A DNA stretch of 64,000 bases from Acidobacteriaceae bacterium. Lineage in GTDB: Bacteria > Acidobacteriota > Terriglobia > Terriglobales > Acidobacteriaceae. Of this stretch, positions 1-7,928 are shown piece by piece. The notes under the pieces are model-generated. The model did no database searches and was not told the DNA's origin. It saw nothing but the letters and a program-made list of their open reading frames with translations. The stretch lies in contig JASHNW010000090.1 of the NCBI GenBank assembly GCA_030041435.1, forward strand, positions 1 to 64,000, given 5' to 3'. Position 1 is the first letter of the stretch; the number at the start of each line of letters is the position of its first letter. The position numbers and the translations under genes are program-made.

Positions 1-180
1 CTCGATTACAACCGGGTGCGCCCTCACAGCTCGCTCGGATATCTGACCCCGGAGGAATTTCTCAGAGGCTATGCAAATGTGGAAAGCAAACACCGCTTTC
101 CACATTCGCACAGCCCCGGCGGCGGCGAGATTATCTCGCTGCTAAACTCAACCCCGAGCACTCTCACTTACCCGGACTAA
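1..180 (+). CDS. IS3-family transposase (OrfB), C-terminal fragment
   Basis: The first 59 codons of the window are open and end at TAA. They read LDYNRVRPHSSLGYLTPEEF near the start, which is the conserved end of the rve/DDE integrase domain in IS3-family OrfB transposases (YNxxRPHSSLGYxTP). The catalytic DDE residues would lie upstream, outside the window. The fragment is cut by the window edge and need not be broken in the genome. The remaining tail is typical of the low-complexity end of this family. Confidence 0.85.
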   Translation, partial: LDYNRVRPHSSLGYLTPEEFLRGYANVESKHRFPHSHSPGGGEIISLLNSTPSTLTYPD

Positions 181-197
181 ACCAAGGGAGCAGCTCA
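1..197 (+). mobile_element. Right end of an IS3-family insertion sequence
   Basis: The transposase fragment is followed by about 17 bases that end GGGAGCAGCTCA at 186-197. IS3-family elements finish with a terminal inverted repeat ending in CA shortly after the orfB stop, so the element boundary is placed at 197. A boundary at 201 (GTCA) is also possible. The left end and target duplication are outside the window, so the exact boundary is inferred. Confidence 0.55.
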
Positions 198-380
198 GTC
201 AGACTCCTTCTTCTTCAGAAGTCGCCTCACTCTGCTCTGAATCGCTGCGTCTGATAGACCCCGCTTACGCAAAATGCTTTTCAGGGCATTATTCTCGCGC
301 CTGCAAGCGTCTGCTGCCTCGTGAATCGCAACCATCATCTTTATGACCGATTTCACTCCATCAGGTACATCTCCGCTCAT
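195..380 (-). CDS. Small hypothetical protein, possibly truncated by the IS
   Basis: A 61-residue basic protein starts at the ATG at 380, preceded by a purine-rich AGAGAG stretch. It reads MSGDVPDGVKSVIKMMVAIHE and ends in a lysine- and arginine-rich helix (RRLLKKKESD). I do not recognise a family. Its stop codon lies at 195-197, inside the predicted IS terminal repeat, so the natural C-terminus may have been replaced when the element inserted. A longer upstream reading exists, but the ribosome site favours the internal start. It could also be a non-functional remnant. Confidence 0.45.
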   Translation of the reverse strand: MSGDVPDGVKSVIKMMVAIHEAADACRRENNALKSILRKRGLSDAAIQSRVRRLLKKKESD

Positions 381-562
381 GGCGATCTCTCTTTTCGGGC
401 TCGCGTTATGATGCCCGCATGAAGTCGTCCGCGCAGCCGAATTCCGTGAGTCCTCGCCCCCGCCCGGAGATGGTTGAAGGCCAGGAAGCCTTTGATCGTT
501 TTCAGAGTGCGATGAAGGCAGTTTTGACAGTTCCCAAGAGTGCTGTACCAAACCCATTCGGC

Positions 563-606
563 CACAAAAGGAAAAAGCCGACTACCCCGAAGGGCTAATC
601 GGCTTT
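563..606 (-). terminator. Rho-independent terminator after the IS1595-type transposase
   Basis: On the minus strand the stem AAAGCCGA pairs with TCGGCTTT around an inner CCC/GGG pair and a TTCG tetraloop, followed by a T-rich tract (TTTTTCCTTTT). It lies 29 bases beyond the transposase stop at 635. Confidence 0.8.
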
Positions 607-634
607 CCGTTTTCCGCGTCCTTGCCGTTTGGTC

Positions 635-1609
635 TCAGTTAATCCATTCTTTTTGACTCGCATCCTTGCCCGTCAGGGCGTTCCAGGTGAGCCGCTTGCC
701 CAGAATCTGAGTGCAGGCAAAGGTAAATCTGTCGGCGTCGTTCAAAGGATTATCCTTCGTCGCCCGATTGTTGAAGCGATACGACTGCTCATCCAGGTAG
801 CGGAAAAGATGGAATGGCTCAACGCTCACATACGTTCCCGATAATCCGCGCTTTACCAGAGACCAGAAGTTCTCCAGACCGTTTGTATGCACGCGACCAT
901 TGACGTATTGAACGGCATGGTCAATGATTTCGTGTTTATATTCCTCGCTCAGGCCCTTGTATCCGCCCATTTCGTCAGTGAAGAGAGCCGCGCCAGCAGC
1001 GACGTGCTTGCGAACGATGGGCTGTAAAGTCTTTTTGAGGCGATCAGGAATGACCTGGGTGCGAACGTGGCCTCCGCGCTCCAGGACTCCCATTACGATT
1101 ATCTTGTCCTCAACATTGCGCCCCTGGCCTGAGATGCGACGGGCTTTCACGTCCTTGTGCATATTCCTGGCCTTCCCGCCGATAAATGTTTCGTCGGCTT
1201 CCACTTCGCCTGTGAGCATGGAATCAAACGATCCCTGATGCAGAGCGAAGCGGATTCTGTGCGCCATGTGCCAGGCCGATTTTTGCGTGATTCCAAGCGA
1301 ACGGGAAATTTCCATGCTGCTGATGCCATTCTTTGAATTAACGATCAGCCACATGGCTGGAAGCCATTTTTCAAGTCCGAGCGCGGAATCTTCAAAGATC
1401 GTTCCCACCTTGAGTGAGAATTTAGCCTGTGGGTGTTTGCCATAGCACTTGTAGAGCCGCGCCGATTCCAGGTAGGTCACATGGTCAGAGCCGCAACGCG
1501 GGCAGAGAACCTTGCCGTCTAGCCAGCGCAGAGCGATCAGGAACTGACGGCAATTCTCATAATCCGCGAAAAAGAGGATGGCTTCCTGAAGTGTCTTCGG
1601 TGTTTCCAT
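635..1609 (-). CDS. IS1595-family transposase
   Basis: This 324-residue protein has the IS1595/ISXO2-like layout: an N-terminal zinc-ribbon region (CPRCGSDHV near residue 40, later YKC), a helical segment, then a DDE-type catalytic domain. Visible motifs are GEVEADETFIGG (first catalytic Asp), FTDEMGGY (second) and NGLENFWSLVKRGLSGTYV (third acidic position with the typical HTNG..E pattern). The length is normal. The chosen ATG at 1609 has no clear Shine-Dalgarno; a TTG two codons upstream is an alternative. A terminator follows. I could not pair terminal inverted repeats around it, so the limits of the mobile unit are unknown. Confidence 0.9.
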   Translation of the reverse strand: METPKTLQEAILFFADYENCRQFLIALRWLDGKVLCPRCGSDHVTYLESARLYKCYGKHPQAKFSLKVGTIFEDSALGLEKWLPAMWLIVNSKNGISSMEISRSLGITQKSAWHMAHRIRFALHQGSFDSMLTGEVEADETFIGGKARNMHKDVKARRISGQGRNVEDKIIVMGVLERGGHVRTQVIPDRLKKTLQPIVRKHVAAGAALFTDEMGGYKGLSEEYKHEIIDHAVQYVNGRVHTNGLENFWSLVKRGLSGTYVSVEPFHLFRYLDEQSYRFNNRATKDNPLNDADRFTFACTQILGKRLTWNALTGKDASQKEWIN

Positions 1610-1757
1610 GCTCAAAGTATGCTGGAAATTGTCCGGTCAGTCAAGTAAATAATCACCCGAAGTAATTACCTTTCAGGGGTCTCAGGCGAAACCTGTACCT
1701 GCCGGCAAACAGGGTACTTGGCGGCAGAAGTACCGCAAGGGGGAAAGGAGGGCCCCC

Positions 1758-2321
1758 CTACGAAGCCACCTTCATCCGCTCTCCCGCGCCCACCGCCTCG
1801 ATGATCGCCTTGCTGAACGCCGGAATGTCATCCGGCTTGCGGCTCGAGATGAAATGCCCATCCGTCACCACTTCCTTGTCCACCCAGATGGCTCCGGCAT
1901 TCTTCAGATCCGTCTTGAGCGACGGCCACGAAGTAAAAGTCTTTGCCTTCACAACTCCGGCTTCAATCAGCGTCCATGGACCGTGGCAAATGGCCGCAAT
2001 CGGCCTTCCCGTCGCCGCAAATTCCTTCACAAAGCTTACCGCCTTGGGGTCCATCCGCAACCGGTCGGGATTCATCACCCCACCTAGCAGCACCAGCGCG
2101 TCGTAGTCCTGGGCCCGGGCCTGCTCCAGCGGCTTGTCGACTTTCACCTGGTCGCCCCACTCCTTGATCTTCCATCCTCTGATCTCGCCGCTCCTCGGCG
2201 AGATCACTTCCGTTTTCGCCCCAGCCTGGTCCAGCGCTTTACGCGGCTCGGTGAGTTCCACCTGTTCAAACCCATCCGTTGCCAGAATCGCAATCCTCTT
2301 GCCCTGCAGGCTCCCTGTCAT
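1758..2321 (-). CDS. PfpI/DJ-1 family protein (class I glutamine amidotransferase-like)
   Basis: A 187-residue DJ-1/PfpI domain protein. The nucleophile elbow is AICHGPW with Cys112 and His113, and Glu19 in DGFEQVEL matches the conserved acid that tunes the cysteine. Family members act as intracellular proteases, glyoxalases or protein/nucleotide deglycases against methylglyoxal damage; the substrate cannot be told from sequence. The ATG at 2321 was chosen because AGGAGG lies six bases upstream; an ATG at 2327 would touch that site. It is transcribed divergently from pstS. Confidence 0.88.
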   Translation of the reverse strand: MTGSLQGKRIAILATDGFEQVELTEPRKALDQAGAKTEVISPRSGEIRGWKIKEWGDQVKVDKPLEQARAQDYDALVLLGGVMNPDRLRMDPKAVSFVKEFAATGRPIAAICHGPWTLIEAGVVKAKTFTSWPSLKTDLKNAGAIWVDKEVVTDGHFISSRKPDDIPAFSKAIIEAVGAGERMKVAS

Positions 2322-2505
2322 ACTCATCCTCCTCTGGATTTGAGTGCTGTCTTTCAGGTAAGAAGTCACCCGCAGGGCCTGCGTTGCCAATTTCATCGCA
2401 CCGAAACAATCTGCCAAATTCTCCTGACTGTAACGTTTCGCCGGTTTCTTTCATGTACATTTCCGGGTGGAACCGGCTGACAACATAGATCTGTGGAGGG
2501 TTTTC

Positions 2506-3558
2506 ATGGGCAAGCGAAGTATGACCGCGCTGGTTGCGGTCGCGGTGATGGGCGCATTGAGCGCCTGCAATTCGTCGAACAACAATGTCACGATCTCAGG
2601 AGCGGGCAGCACGTTCATCAATCCGGTCATGACGCGGTGGACAGCCGATTTCTCACATCTGCATCCCAACATTCAAATCAATTACCAGTCCATCGGGTCG
2701 GGCGCCGGCATTCAGCAGGTGAAGGCGAAGACGGTCGACTTCGGCGCTTCCGATGCGGCTCTCAGCGACCAGCAGATGAGCACGATGGAACCGGTAATCC
2801 AGATTCCTGAGAGCGCGGGCCCGGTTTGCATTACATACAATTTGCCGGGGTTGACCGACCCGCTCCGTCTCTCCTCCGACGCGCTGGCCGGCATTTTCCT
2901 TGGCAAGATCAAGACCTGGACCGATCCACTGCTCGCCAAAGACAACCCGGGTGTCAAACTGCCGAAGCTGCCTGTCGTGGTGTCGCACCGCTCCGAGGCC
3001 AGCGGCACAACGTCGATTTTCACGACTTACCTCGCCGCTGTCAGCCCCGATTGGGCGGAGAAAGTAGGGAAGGGAACGGCAGTCAGCTGGCCGGTGGGAA
3101 TCGGCGGTAAGGGCAGTGAAGGTGTCACCGGCAACATCCGCAACACGCCCGGCGCCATCGGCTACGTCGAGCTCACTTACGCGCAGCAGAACCACCTGCC
3201 TACAGTCGCCATGGAGAACGCCGCCGGCCAGTATGTGCAGCCCACCGCCGCCGGCACCACCGCAGCCATCGCGGCCTACACCGCGCAGCTAACGCAGGAC
3301 CCGCGCAGCCCCATCGTCAACCCGCCTGCCAGCGCTCTGGATGCTTATCCGATCTCCGGCCTCACCTTCCTCATCATCCCCAAAGATGGACCGGATAAGG
3401 CCAAACGCACCGCCCTCAAGCAGTTCGCGGAGTACATGATCACCGATGGCCAGGCAACCGCCGGCGGCCTGAACTATGCTCCGCTGCCCGACGGCGTCAA
3501 ACAGTACGATCAGCAGCAGCTGCAGCAGATGACTGCGGCTGGACAGCCGATCAGCTAA
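2506..3558 (+). CDS. pstS: Phosphate ABC transporter substrate-binding lipoprotein PstS
   Basis: A 350-residue periplasmic phosphate-binding protein. The N-terminus is a lipoprotein signal with lipobox LSAC (Cys21). Phosphate-binding motifs are in order: SGAGSTFINPV, YQSIGSGAGIQQV, VDFGASDAAL, SHRSEASGTTSIFT and AIGYVELTYA. The start at 2506 follows GGAGGG. The usual partners pstC, pstA, pstB and phoU are not adjacent: the gene is flanked by a divergent PfpI gene and a terminator, so it is a single-gene unit here. The transport genes are presumably elsewhere. Confidence 0.92.
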   Translation: MGKRSMTALVAVAVMGALSACNSSNNNVTISGAGSTFINPVMTRWTADFSHLHPNIQINYQSIGSGAGIQQVKAKTVDFGASDAALSDQQMSTMEPVIQIPESAGPVCITYNLPGLTDPLRLSSDALAGIFLGKIKTWTDPLLAKDNPGVKLPKLPVVVSHRSEASGTTSIFTTYLAAVSPDWAEKVGKGTAVSWPVGIGGKGSEGVTGNIRNTPGAIGYVELTYAQQNHLPTVAMENAAGQYVQPTAAGTTAAIAAYTAQLTQDPRSPIVNPPASALDAYPISGLTFLIIPKDGPDKAKRTALKQFAEYMITDGQATAGGLNYAPLPDGVKQYDQQQLQQMTAAGQPIS

Positions 3559-3583
3559 AGCACCACGCGGGCAAAAAGAAGAA

Positions 3584-3607
3584 GGGGCGCCGGGCTGCGC
3601 CCCTTTT
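3584..3607 (+). terminator. Terminator of pstS, possibly bidirectional
   Basis: GGGGCGC pairs with GCGCCCC around a six-base loop and is followed by TTTT. It lies between the convergent pstS and outer-membrane protein genes. An A-rich stretch on the left (3573-3583) would let it serve the minus strand too. Confidence 0.85.
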
Positions 3608-3628
3608 CCATCCTTGCGCGCCAGGTCC

Positions 3629-4492
3629 TCAGAAGCTGACTGCGAAGCCCAGCGACAGGATTGGATAGAAGCGTGCCGGAGAGGCATCGTTGGCAATCTT
3701 CTGCTGTTGCGCAGCGATATTCGCCTGCACGGCCGGATCGGATGCGATCGTTTCGCAGGCGCCAGGAGTATCGGGGTAGCAGACGGTTCCAGCCAGGTTC
3801 AGTGCTGCCTTCGGGTCGCCTTCGTAGGCGAAGCCAACTTCCAGCGGCATGCTGAAGTGGCGCCCGCTGCGTGGCAGCATGTTTCCGAAGCCCGCCGTTA
3901 GCTTCGGCGCCGCCTTGTTGAATTTCACGCTGCCTGTGCCCATGACCGGATCGGTGGTGCTGCTGATATAGGTGACGTTGTTCAGCGTGAACGAGTCTCC
4001 GCCCGGAACCGCTGCGTTGCCGGTGATCTGGTTCCCGTTGTAAAGGAGCGCGCCCGGACTGATGTGAAAACCGCCGGCAAAGGGGAACCAGTCCAGGCCG
4101 GCTTCCGCCGAGCGGAAGCGCAAATTGCCGTCATAGTGGATGCCGTCGCTGGTCAGACTGTCGGTGTAGCTGAAGAAATTTGCGCCGCCCCGCAGATTCA
4201 GGTGGCCAGCGAGAGGAGTAGCGGCTTCCACTCCTATGCCGAGCAGCCCGACTTTGACACCGAGAGCAAGCCCGGTAAAGGGCGTCGAATGGACGGACGC
4301 AGCCGACGCAGTCGCGTGTCCACTTCCGTTTGCCGGAATCGCTGCGCCGTCAGGAGACAGATTCGCGAAAGCGCCGGTGACCTTCAGCGACGAACTGAAG
4401 TCGAGCGGTGTCGTGACCAGCCCGGCAGGTTGCTGGGAAAAGGCGGGTGAAAGAGACAACAAGAGCAGAGGCATCAGGGGGAAAGCGCGCAT
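3629..4492 (-). CDS. Probable outer-membrane beta-barrel protein
   Basis: A 287-residue protein with a Sec signal peptide (MRAFPLMPLLLLSLSPAFSQ). Alternating hydrophobic segments such as GLALGVKVGLLGIGVEA, FHISPGALLY and LEVGFAYEGD, and a terminal beta strand ending in phenylalanine (ILSLGFAVSF), fit a small barrel recognised by the BAM complex. AGGAG precedes the ATG. No enzyme motif is seen and no named family is recognised. It converges with pstS and is monocistronic by spacing. Confidence 0.7.
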   Translation of the reverse strand: MRAFPLMPLLLLSLSPAFSQQPAGLVTTPLDFSSSLKVTGAFANLSPDGAAIPANGSGHATASAASVHSTPFTGLALGVKVGLLGIGVEAATPLAGHLNLRGGANFFSYTDSLTSDGIHYDGNLRFRSAEAGLDWFPFAGGFHISPGALLYNGNQITGNAAVPGGDSFTLNNVTYISSTTDPVMGTGSVKFNKAAPKLTAGFGNMLPRSGRHFSMPLEVGFAYEGDPKAALNLAGTVCYPDTPGACETIASDPAVQANIAAQQQKIANDASPARFYPILSLGFAVSF

Positions 4493-4659
4493 GCAGGTTT
4501 CTCCTCGTCAATGAAGTGCTGCGACACCGGGGGATTGCGAGCAGTCAGGTGCGTGCGCCTCACTTCTTCGCGTCCTGAGACAAACGGCCAGCGGAACCAA
4601 CGTGAGGTGACAGGCAACTTCCTGACAGCCGTTGAACGAGATATGGCCGGAAGCGTATG

Positions 4660-5241
4660 TCAGTTAACGGCCGCGAGCAATCCCGCTCTCGGGGCATCGC
4701 GCAGGGGGACCGATCCCAGCCGGTCGCGCATGCGAGCCGCAATTTCCACGAGATTGCGTAACCGGCCTTCCACCGCCGAAGAAAGCCCTTCTTCCGCCAG
4801 AGCGAGCTGCGATTCCAGGAGAAAACTGGTGACGGCGTTTTTCAGCTCCGCATCGACTGCAGCGGAAGCCGCAGCCGCGGCCTGCTGCTGCTCGCGTTGC
4901 CTGCGCGCCAGCGCTGCCCGCACCTCGCGTTCCATGCGCGCCGTCCCGGCCAACGCGAAACTGATCTGGAGTGGAATCGCAAGCCCTGCCGCTTTCCAGA
5001 CGAGGTCTGCGCCCTCAGGATCGGAGTCGGCGAGCATCTGATCCACAATCACGACTGCGTAGCCGCGCCGATCCAGCAGGCGCAGAGCGGCCGCCCTGCT
5101 CGATGCAATCTCGACTGTGAGGGCAAGGCGGCTTGCGACCGCCGCCGCCGTCTCCTCAATGCCGTCAATCGCGGTCACGATCAGGGCAGTCTGCAGCGCC
5201 ACGCCTGCTTCCCGGCAGCTGCCATCCGGATGCGCCTTCAT
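4660..5241 (-). CDS. Receiver-like protein with a degenerate, His-less dimerisation helix
   Basis: A 193-residue protein whose ATG overlaps the stop of the NtrC-type regulator (ATGA at 5238-5241), so it is translationally coupled to it. Residues 18-110 look like a receiver domain: hydrophobic strand LIVTAID, phospho-acceptor-like Asp67 in VVIVDQML. The conserved lysine and an acidic pair are not convincing. Residues 131-176 (AELKNAVTSFLLESQLALAE, then EGRLRNLVEIAARMRDRL) resemble the DHp helices of acidobacterial receiver-kinases, where the motif is HELNN; here Ala131 stands at the histidine position. No ATPase domain follows. It may be a non-catalytic partner of the kinase encoded upstream. 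Confidence 0.7.
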   Translation of the reverse strand: MKAHPDGSCREAGVALQTALIVTAIDGIEETAAAVASRLALTVEIASSRAAALRLLDRRGYAVVIVDQMLADSDPEGADLVWKAAGLAIPLQISFALAGTARMEREVRAALARRQREQQQAAAAASAAVDAELKNAVTSFLLESQLALAEEGLSSAVEGRLRNLVEIAARMRDRLGSVPLRDAPRAGLLAAVN

Positions 5242-6692
5242 TGCGTCACCCCGTACTCTTTCAGCTTGCGATACAACGTCGTTTTGCCGATGTCGAGCAG
5301 GCGCGCGGCGAGCAACTTGTCGCCCTTCACCTGATCGAGCGTGGTCAGGATGGCCCTTTTCTCCATTTCCGCAAGGGTCTCGACAGCGAAGGCCGCGCCG
5401 GCACCCTCCGCTGGCTGCGTTCGCCTGCCGGCGCTGGCCTGCATCCACGAATCGCGAATGCTGGTGGTCATCTCGCCCATCTCGATCACTTCGCCGGATG
5501 AGAGATTGCAGGCTCGGTCGATGGCGTTCGACAGCTCACGGACGTTTCCCGGCCAGGAATATTCCATTAACCAGGAGAGGGTCTCAGCGCTCAGACGGAA
5601 GGTTCGCCCCATTTCCCGGCTGTTCCGCTCGAGGAAGTGCGCCGCCAGAAGCGGAATATCCTCTTTCCGCTCGCGCAACGGCGGCAGTGTGAGTTTCACC
5701 ACATTGAGGCGATAGTAAAGGTCGCGCCGGAATTTGCCCTGCTCCACCATTCCATTCAAATCCTGATGGGTGGCGGCGAGGACGCGTGCCTGGATGGGCA
5801 CCGCGTGACTGCCTCCCAGGGGACGGACTTCCTTTTCCTGGAGGGCGCGCAGCAGCTTCGCCTGCAGATCGAGCGGAAGCTCGGCAACCTCATCCAGAAA
5901 GACGGTGCCGCCGCCAGCGGCTACAAGCAGTCCGTCGTTGGGCCGGTGGGCGCCGGTAAACGCCCCCTTCACGTGCCCGAAAAGCTCACTCTCGATCAGA
6001 GTGGGGGCCAGCGACCCGCAATCCACCGGGACGAAAGGCTTACTCTTTCCCGGCCCATTCGAGTGGATGGCCCGTGCGACCAACTCCTTGCCGGTCCCGC
6101 TCTCCCCCAGGATCAGCACCGGATGGGCGCTCTGTGCGACCCGAGCCAGAATGCGGAACATCCTTTCCATCTCAGAGCTCTGGCCCAGGATATTGCCCAT
6201 TCCGCAGCTGTTGCGGAGCCGCTCGCGCAGACCCCGGCTGGCGAGTTCCAGACTGCGCTTCGCAGCCAGCCGACTCAGGACAGCGCCCAGCTGCTCGGCC
6301 GAAAATGGCTTGACCAGATAATCGCTCGCGCCACCGCGCAGAGCTTCCAGCGTCAGCTGGACGGTCGAGGCCGAAGTCATCCAGACCACAGCAACATCGG
6401 GCCGAAGCTGTCGCAATTCCTCCAGCAGGTGAAATCCTTCGCCGGTGGCAATGGCTTCATCCACCAGCACGAGGTCTGCGCCTTTTGCAAGAAGCAGCCC
6501 ACGCGCCGGCTCCGTCAACTCGGTTTCGTGGGGAACGAGACCCTGGCTTACAGCGATGTCGCAGCAAGCGCGCCGGATGAGTGGGTCCCGGTCAGCCACC
6601 AGCACGTGAAAGGGTGCTGAGTCCTGCATCATGGGCAGTGGCATCGTGCTCCCGTACCTTTGGAGTGGTGCTGCTTCCCATCCTCGCATCAT
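5238..6692 (-). CDS. NtrC-family sigma-54-dependent response regulator
   Basis: A 484-residue regulator: receiver domain (about 28-140; phospho-acceptor Asp78 in LVLVDEA, Lys128 in YLVKPF), AAA+ sigma-54 activator domain (Walker A GESGTGKE at 196-203, GAFTGA loop at 243-248, Walker B GGTVFLDEVAEL), and a C-terminal Fis-type helix-turn-helix (LAARLLDIGKTTLYRKLKEYG). The intact GAFTGA loop predicts activation of RpoN-dependent promoters. Its ATG at 6692 overlaps the kinase stop (ATGA), which favours this start; internal methionines at 6644 or later are alternatives. It is the middle gene of a three-gene operon. Confidence 0.93.
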   Translation of the reverse strand: MMRGWEAAPLQRYGSTMPLPMMQDSAPFHVLVADRDPLIRRACCDIAVSQGLVPHETELTEPARGLLLAKGADLVLVDEAIATGEGFHLLEELRQLRPDVAVVWMTSASTVQLTLEALRGGASDYLVKPFSAEQLGAVLSRLAAKRSLELASRGLRERLRNSCGMGNILGQSSEMERMFRILARVAQSAHPVLILGESGTGKELVARAIHSNGPGKSKPFVPVDCGSLAPTLIESELFGHVKGAFTGAHRPNDGLLVAAGGGTVFLDEVAELPLDLQAKLLRALQEKEVRPLGGSHAVPIQARVLAATHQDLNGMVEQGKFRRDLYYRLNVVKLTLPPLRERKEDIPLLAAHFLERNSREMGRTFRLSAETLSWLMEYSWPGNVRELSNAIDRACNLSSGEVIEMGEMTTSIRDSWMQASAGRRTQPAEGAGAAFAVETLAEMEKRAILTTLDQVKGDKLLAARLLDIGKTTLYRKLKEYGVTQ

Positions 6693-7618
6693 CGGCGTCC
6701 ATTCTGGTCACCGGACCCATGTTCCAAAGGTAAGCATGGGGTTACGTTAGTCAGGGGAAACTCGATCTCGATGCGCGCACCATGGCTGGGAGGCTCCACG
6801 GCTCGCACCCGTCCGCCAGCCTCTTCCACCAGTTGCCGAACGATGCTCAATCCCAACCCGTGATGAGGCGAATCGGGCCACGGCCGTCCCGCGCGCCGGG
6901 TAGAAAATCCGGATTCAAAGATTCGCTCCAGCAACTCCGCGGGGATTCCGGGGCCATCGTCTTCCACCGATAGCACGACAGTTTGCGGCTCGGTACTCTC
7001 CGCGGGCTGTTCCCAGATATCCATGCCGGTGTCATCCGCTCCACTCGGCAGCGTCCAAAAAAAGTTCCTGCCGCCGCCCCGCTGGGCCGTGATGCGAATT
7101 CGCCCGCCGGCCGGCATGGCGTCGGCGGCGTTGCGCACCAGGTTGAGAAGAATCCGGGTGAGGCTCTCTTCGCCGAGCCGCGGGATTCCGGCACAGGGCA
7201 AACAAGCGATTTGCACTTCAACGGTGGGACCGGCCACAGCGGACAGCAGACCGCTCAGCTCGTGCACCGCGGCGGCCACATCGGTGACGGGAGCCTCGAT
7301 CGGAGAGCACCCCTGCGCCAGCGTCGCCGTGCGCGCAATGGCGGAAAGGCGCTTCACCAGGTGATTCGAGGCCGCGGCGATCGACCCAATTTCGTTGGCA
7401 AAATGGGCGTGCGGCGCAGTCAGGACTCCAGGCTCGGCAACCAATTCAGAGCAAAGCTTCAGTGCGGTTACCAAATTCCGCGCGTCATGTGCGATGCCCG
7501 CCAGTGCCAGCGACTGTCCGCCCGAGAGGATGGGTGCTTCCGAGGAGCTTTGGCGGGATGGATAGCGTGGCTGAATAAATGGGTGTGGAGGCGGAACGGT
7601 CAGTGCGTTTTGTGCCAT
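6689..7618 (-). CDS. Soluble sensor histidine kinase
   Basis: A 309-residue histidine kinase without membrane segments or a recognisable sensor domain. The phospho-acceptor His44 lies in AGIAHDARNLVTAL. The HATPase domain has the N box LLNLVRNAADAMPAGG, G1 DDGPGIP and G2 HGLGLSIV. AGAGGA precedes the ATG at 7618; longer upstream readings lack one. It heads an operon with an NtrC-type regulator and a pseudo-receiver, both joined by four-base stop-start overlaps, so the input is probably cytoplasmic or supplied by a partner protein. It is divergent from rph across about 310 bases. Confidence 0.9.
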   Translation of the reverse strand: MAQNALTVPPPHPFIQPRYPSRQSSSEAPILSGGQSLALAGIAHDARNLVTALKLCSELVAEPGVLTAPHAHFANEIGSIAAASNHLVKRLSAIARTATLAQGCSPIEAPVTDVAAAVHELSGLLSAVAGPTVEVQIACLPCAGIPRLGEESLTRILLNLVRNAADAMPAGGRIRITAQRGGGRNFFWTLPSGADDTGMDIWEQPAESTEPQTVVLSVEDDGPGIPAELLERIFESGFSTRRAGRPWPDSPHHGLGLSIVRQLVEEAGGRVRAVEPPSHGARIEIEFPLTNVTPCLPLEHGSGDQNGRR

Positions 7619-7928
7619 GGAGTCGTCCTCTTTCAGCAGAAATCCGGAGCGGATCCCCTTCGGTTTGCCCAACTGGGTTTGTAATCTGTGCTGCCATAGA
7701 ACACGTCGTGTGCCAAACCTGGACTCGGAGGGTAAGCCACTCAAAACAAGTTGGTTAAGTATGAAATTGGGCATTGCCGATGCGGTGCATTCGCGGAAAT
7801 TTTTCCCAAACTGGAATTGCTGCCAGGCATGCACGGAGTTAACTACATTCGATTCAATAGCATGGCGGAGGAGGCCACATTGGAACCGCGTTTTTCCTGT
7901 TCCCAAATCGGAAACGTACAATAGCGAG
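7619..7928. other. Divergent intergenic region between the histidine kinase and rph
   Basis: This 310-base region is more AT-rich than its surroundings and must hold both promoters. The only elements I can point to are a TACAAT box at 7917-7922 just before rph and an imperfect inverted repeat (GGAAA TT TTTCC) at 7795-7806. No small gene is supported. Confidence 0.5.
7917..7922 (+). promoter_or_regulatory. Candidate -10 box giving a leaderless rph transcript
   Basis: TACAAT ends six bases before the rph GTG at 7929. A transcript starting at the usual distance would begin at or next to the start codon. No good -35 is seen. Confidence 0.4.

Noticed and set aside
2315-2327. CTGTCATA resembling half of a Pho box near pstS
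   Set aside because: It covers the start codons of the divergent PfpI gene and has no second half-site at the right spacing.
7766-7786. Sigma-54-like GG-N10-GC spacing upstream of rph
   Set aside because: Only the GG and GC dinucleotides fit; the rest of the -24/-12 consensus is poor, and such spacing is expected by chance in GC-rich DNA.
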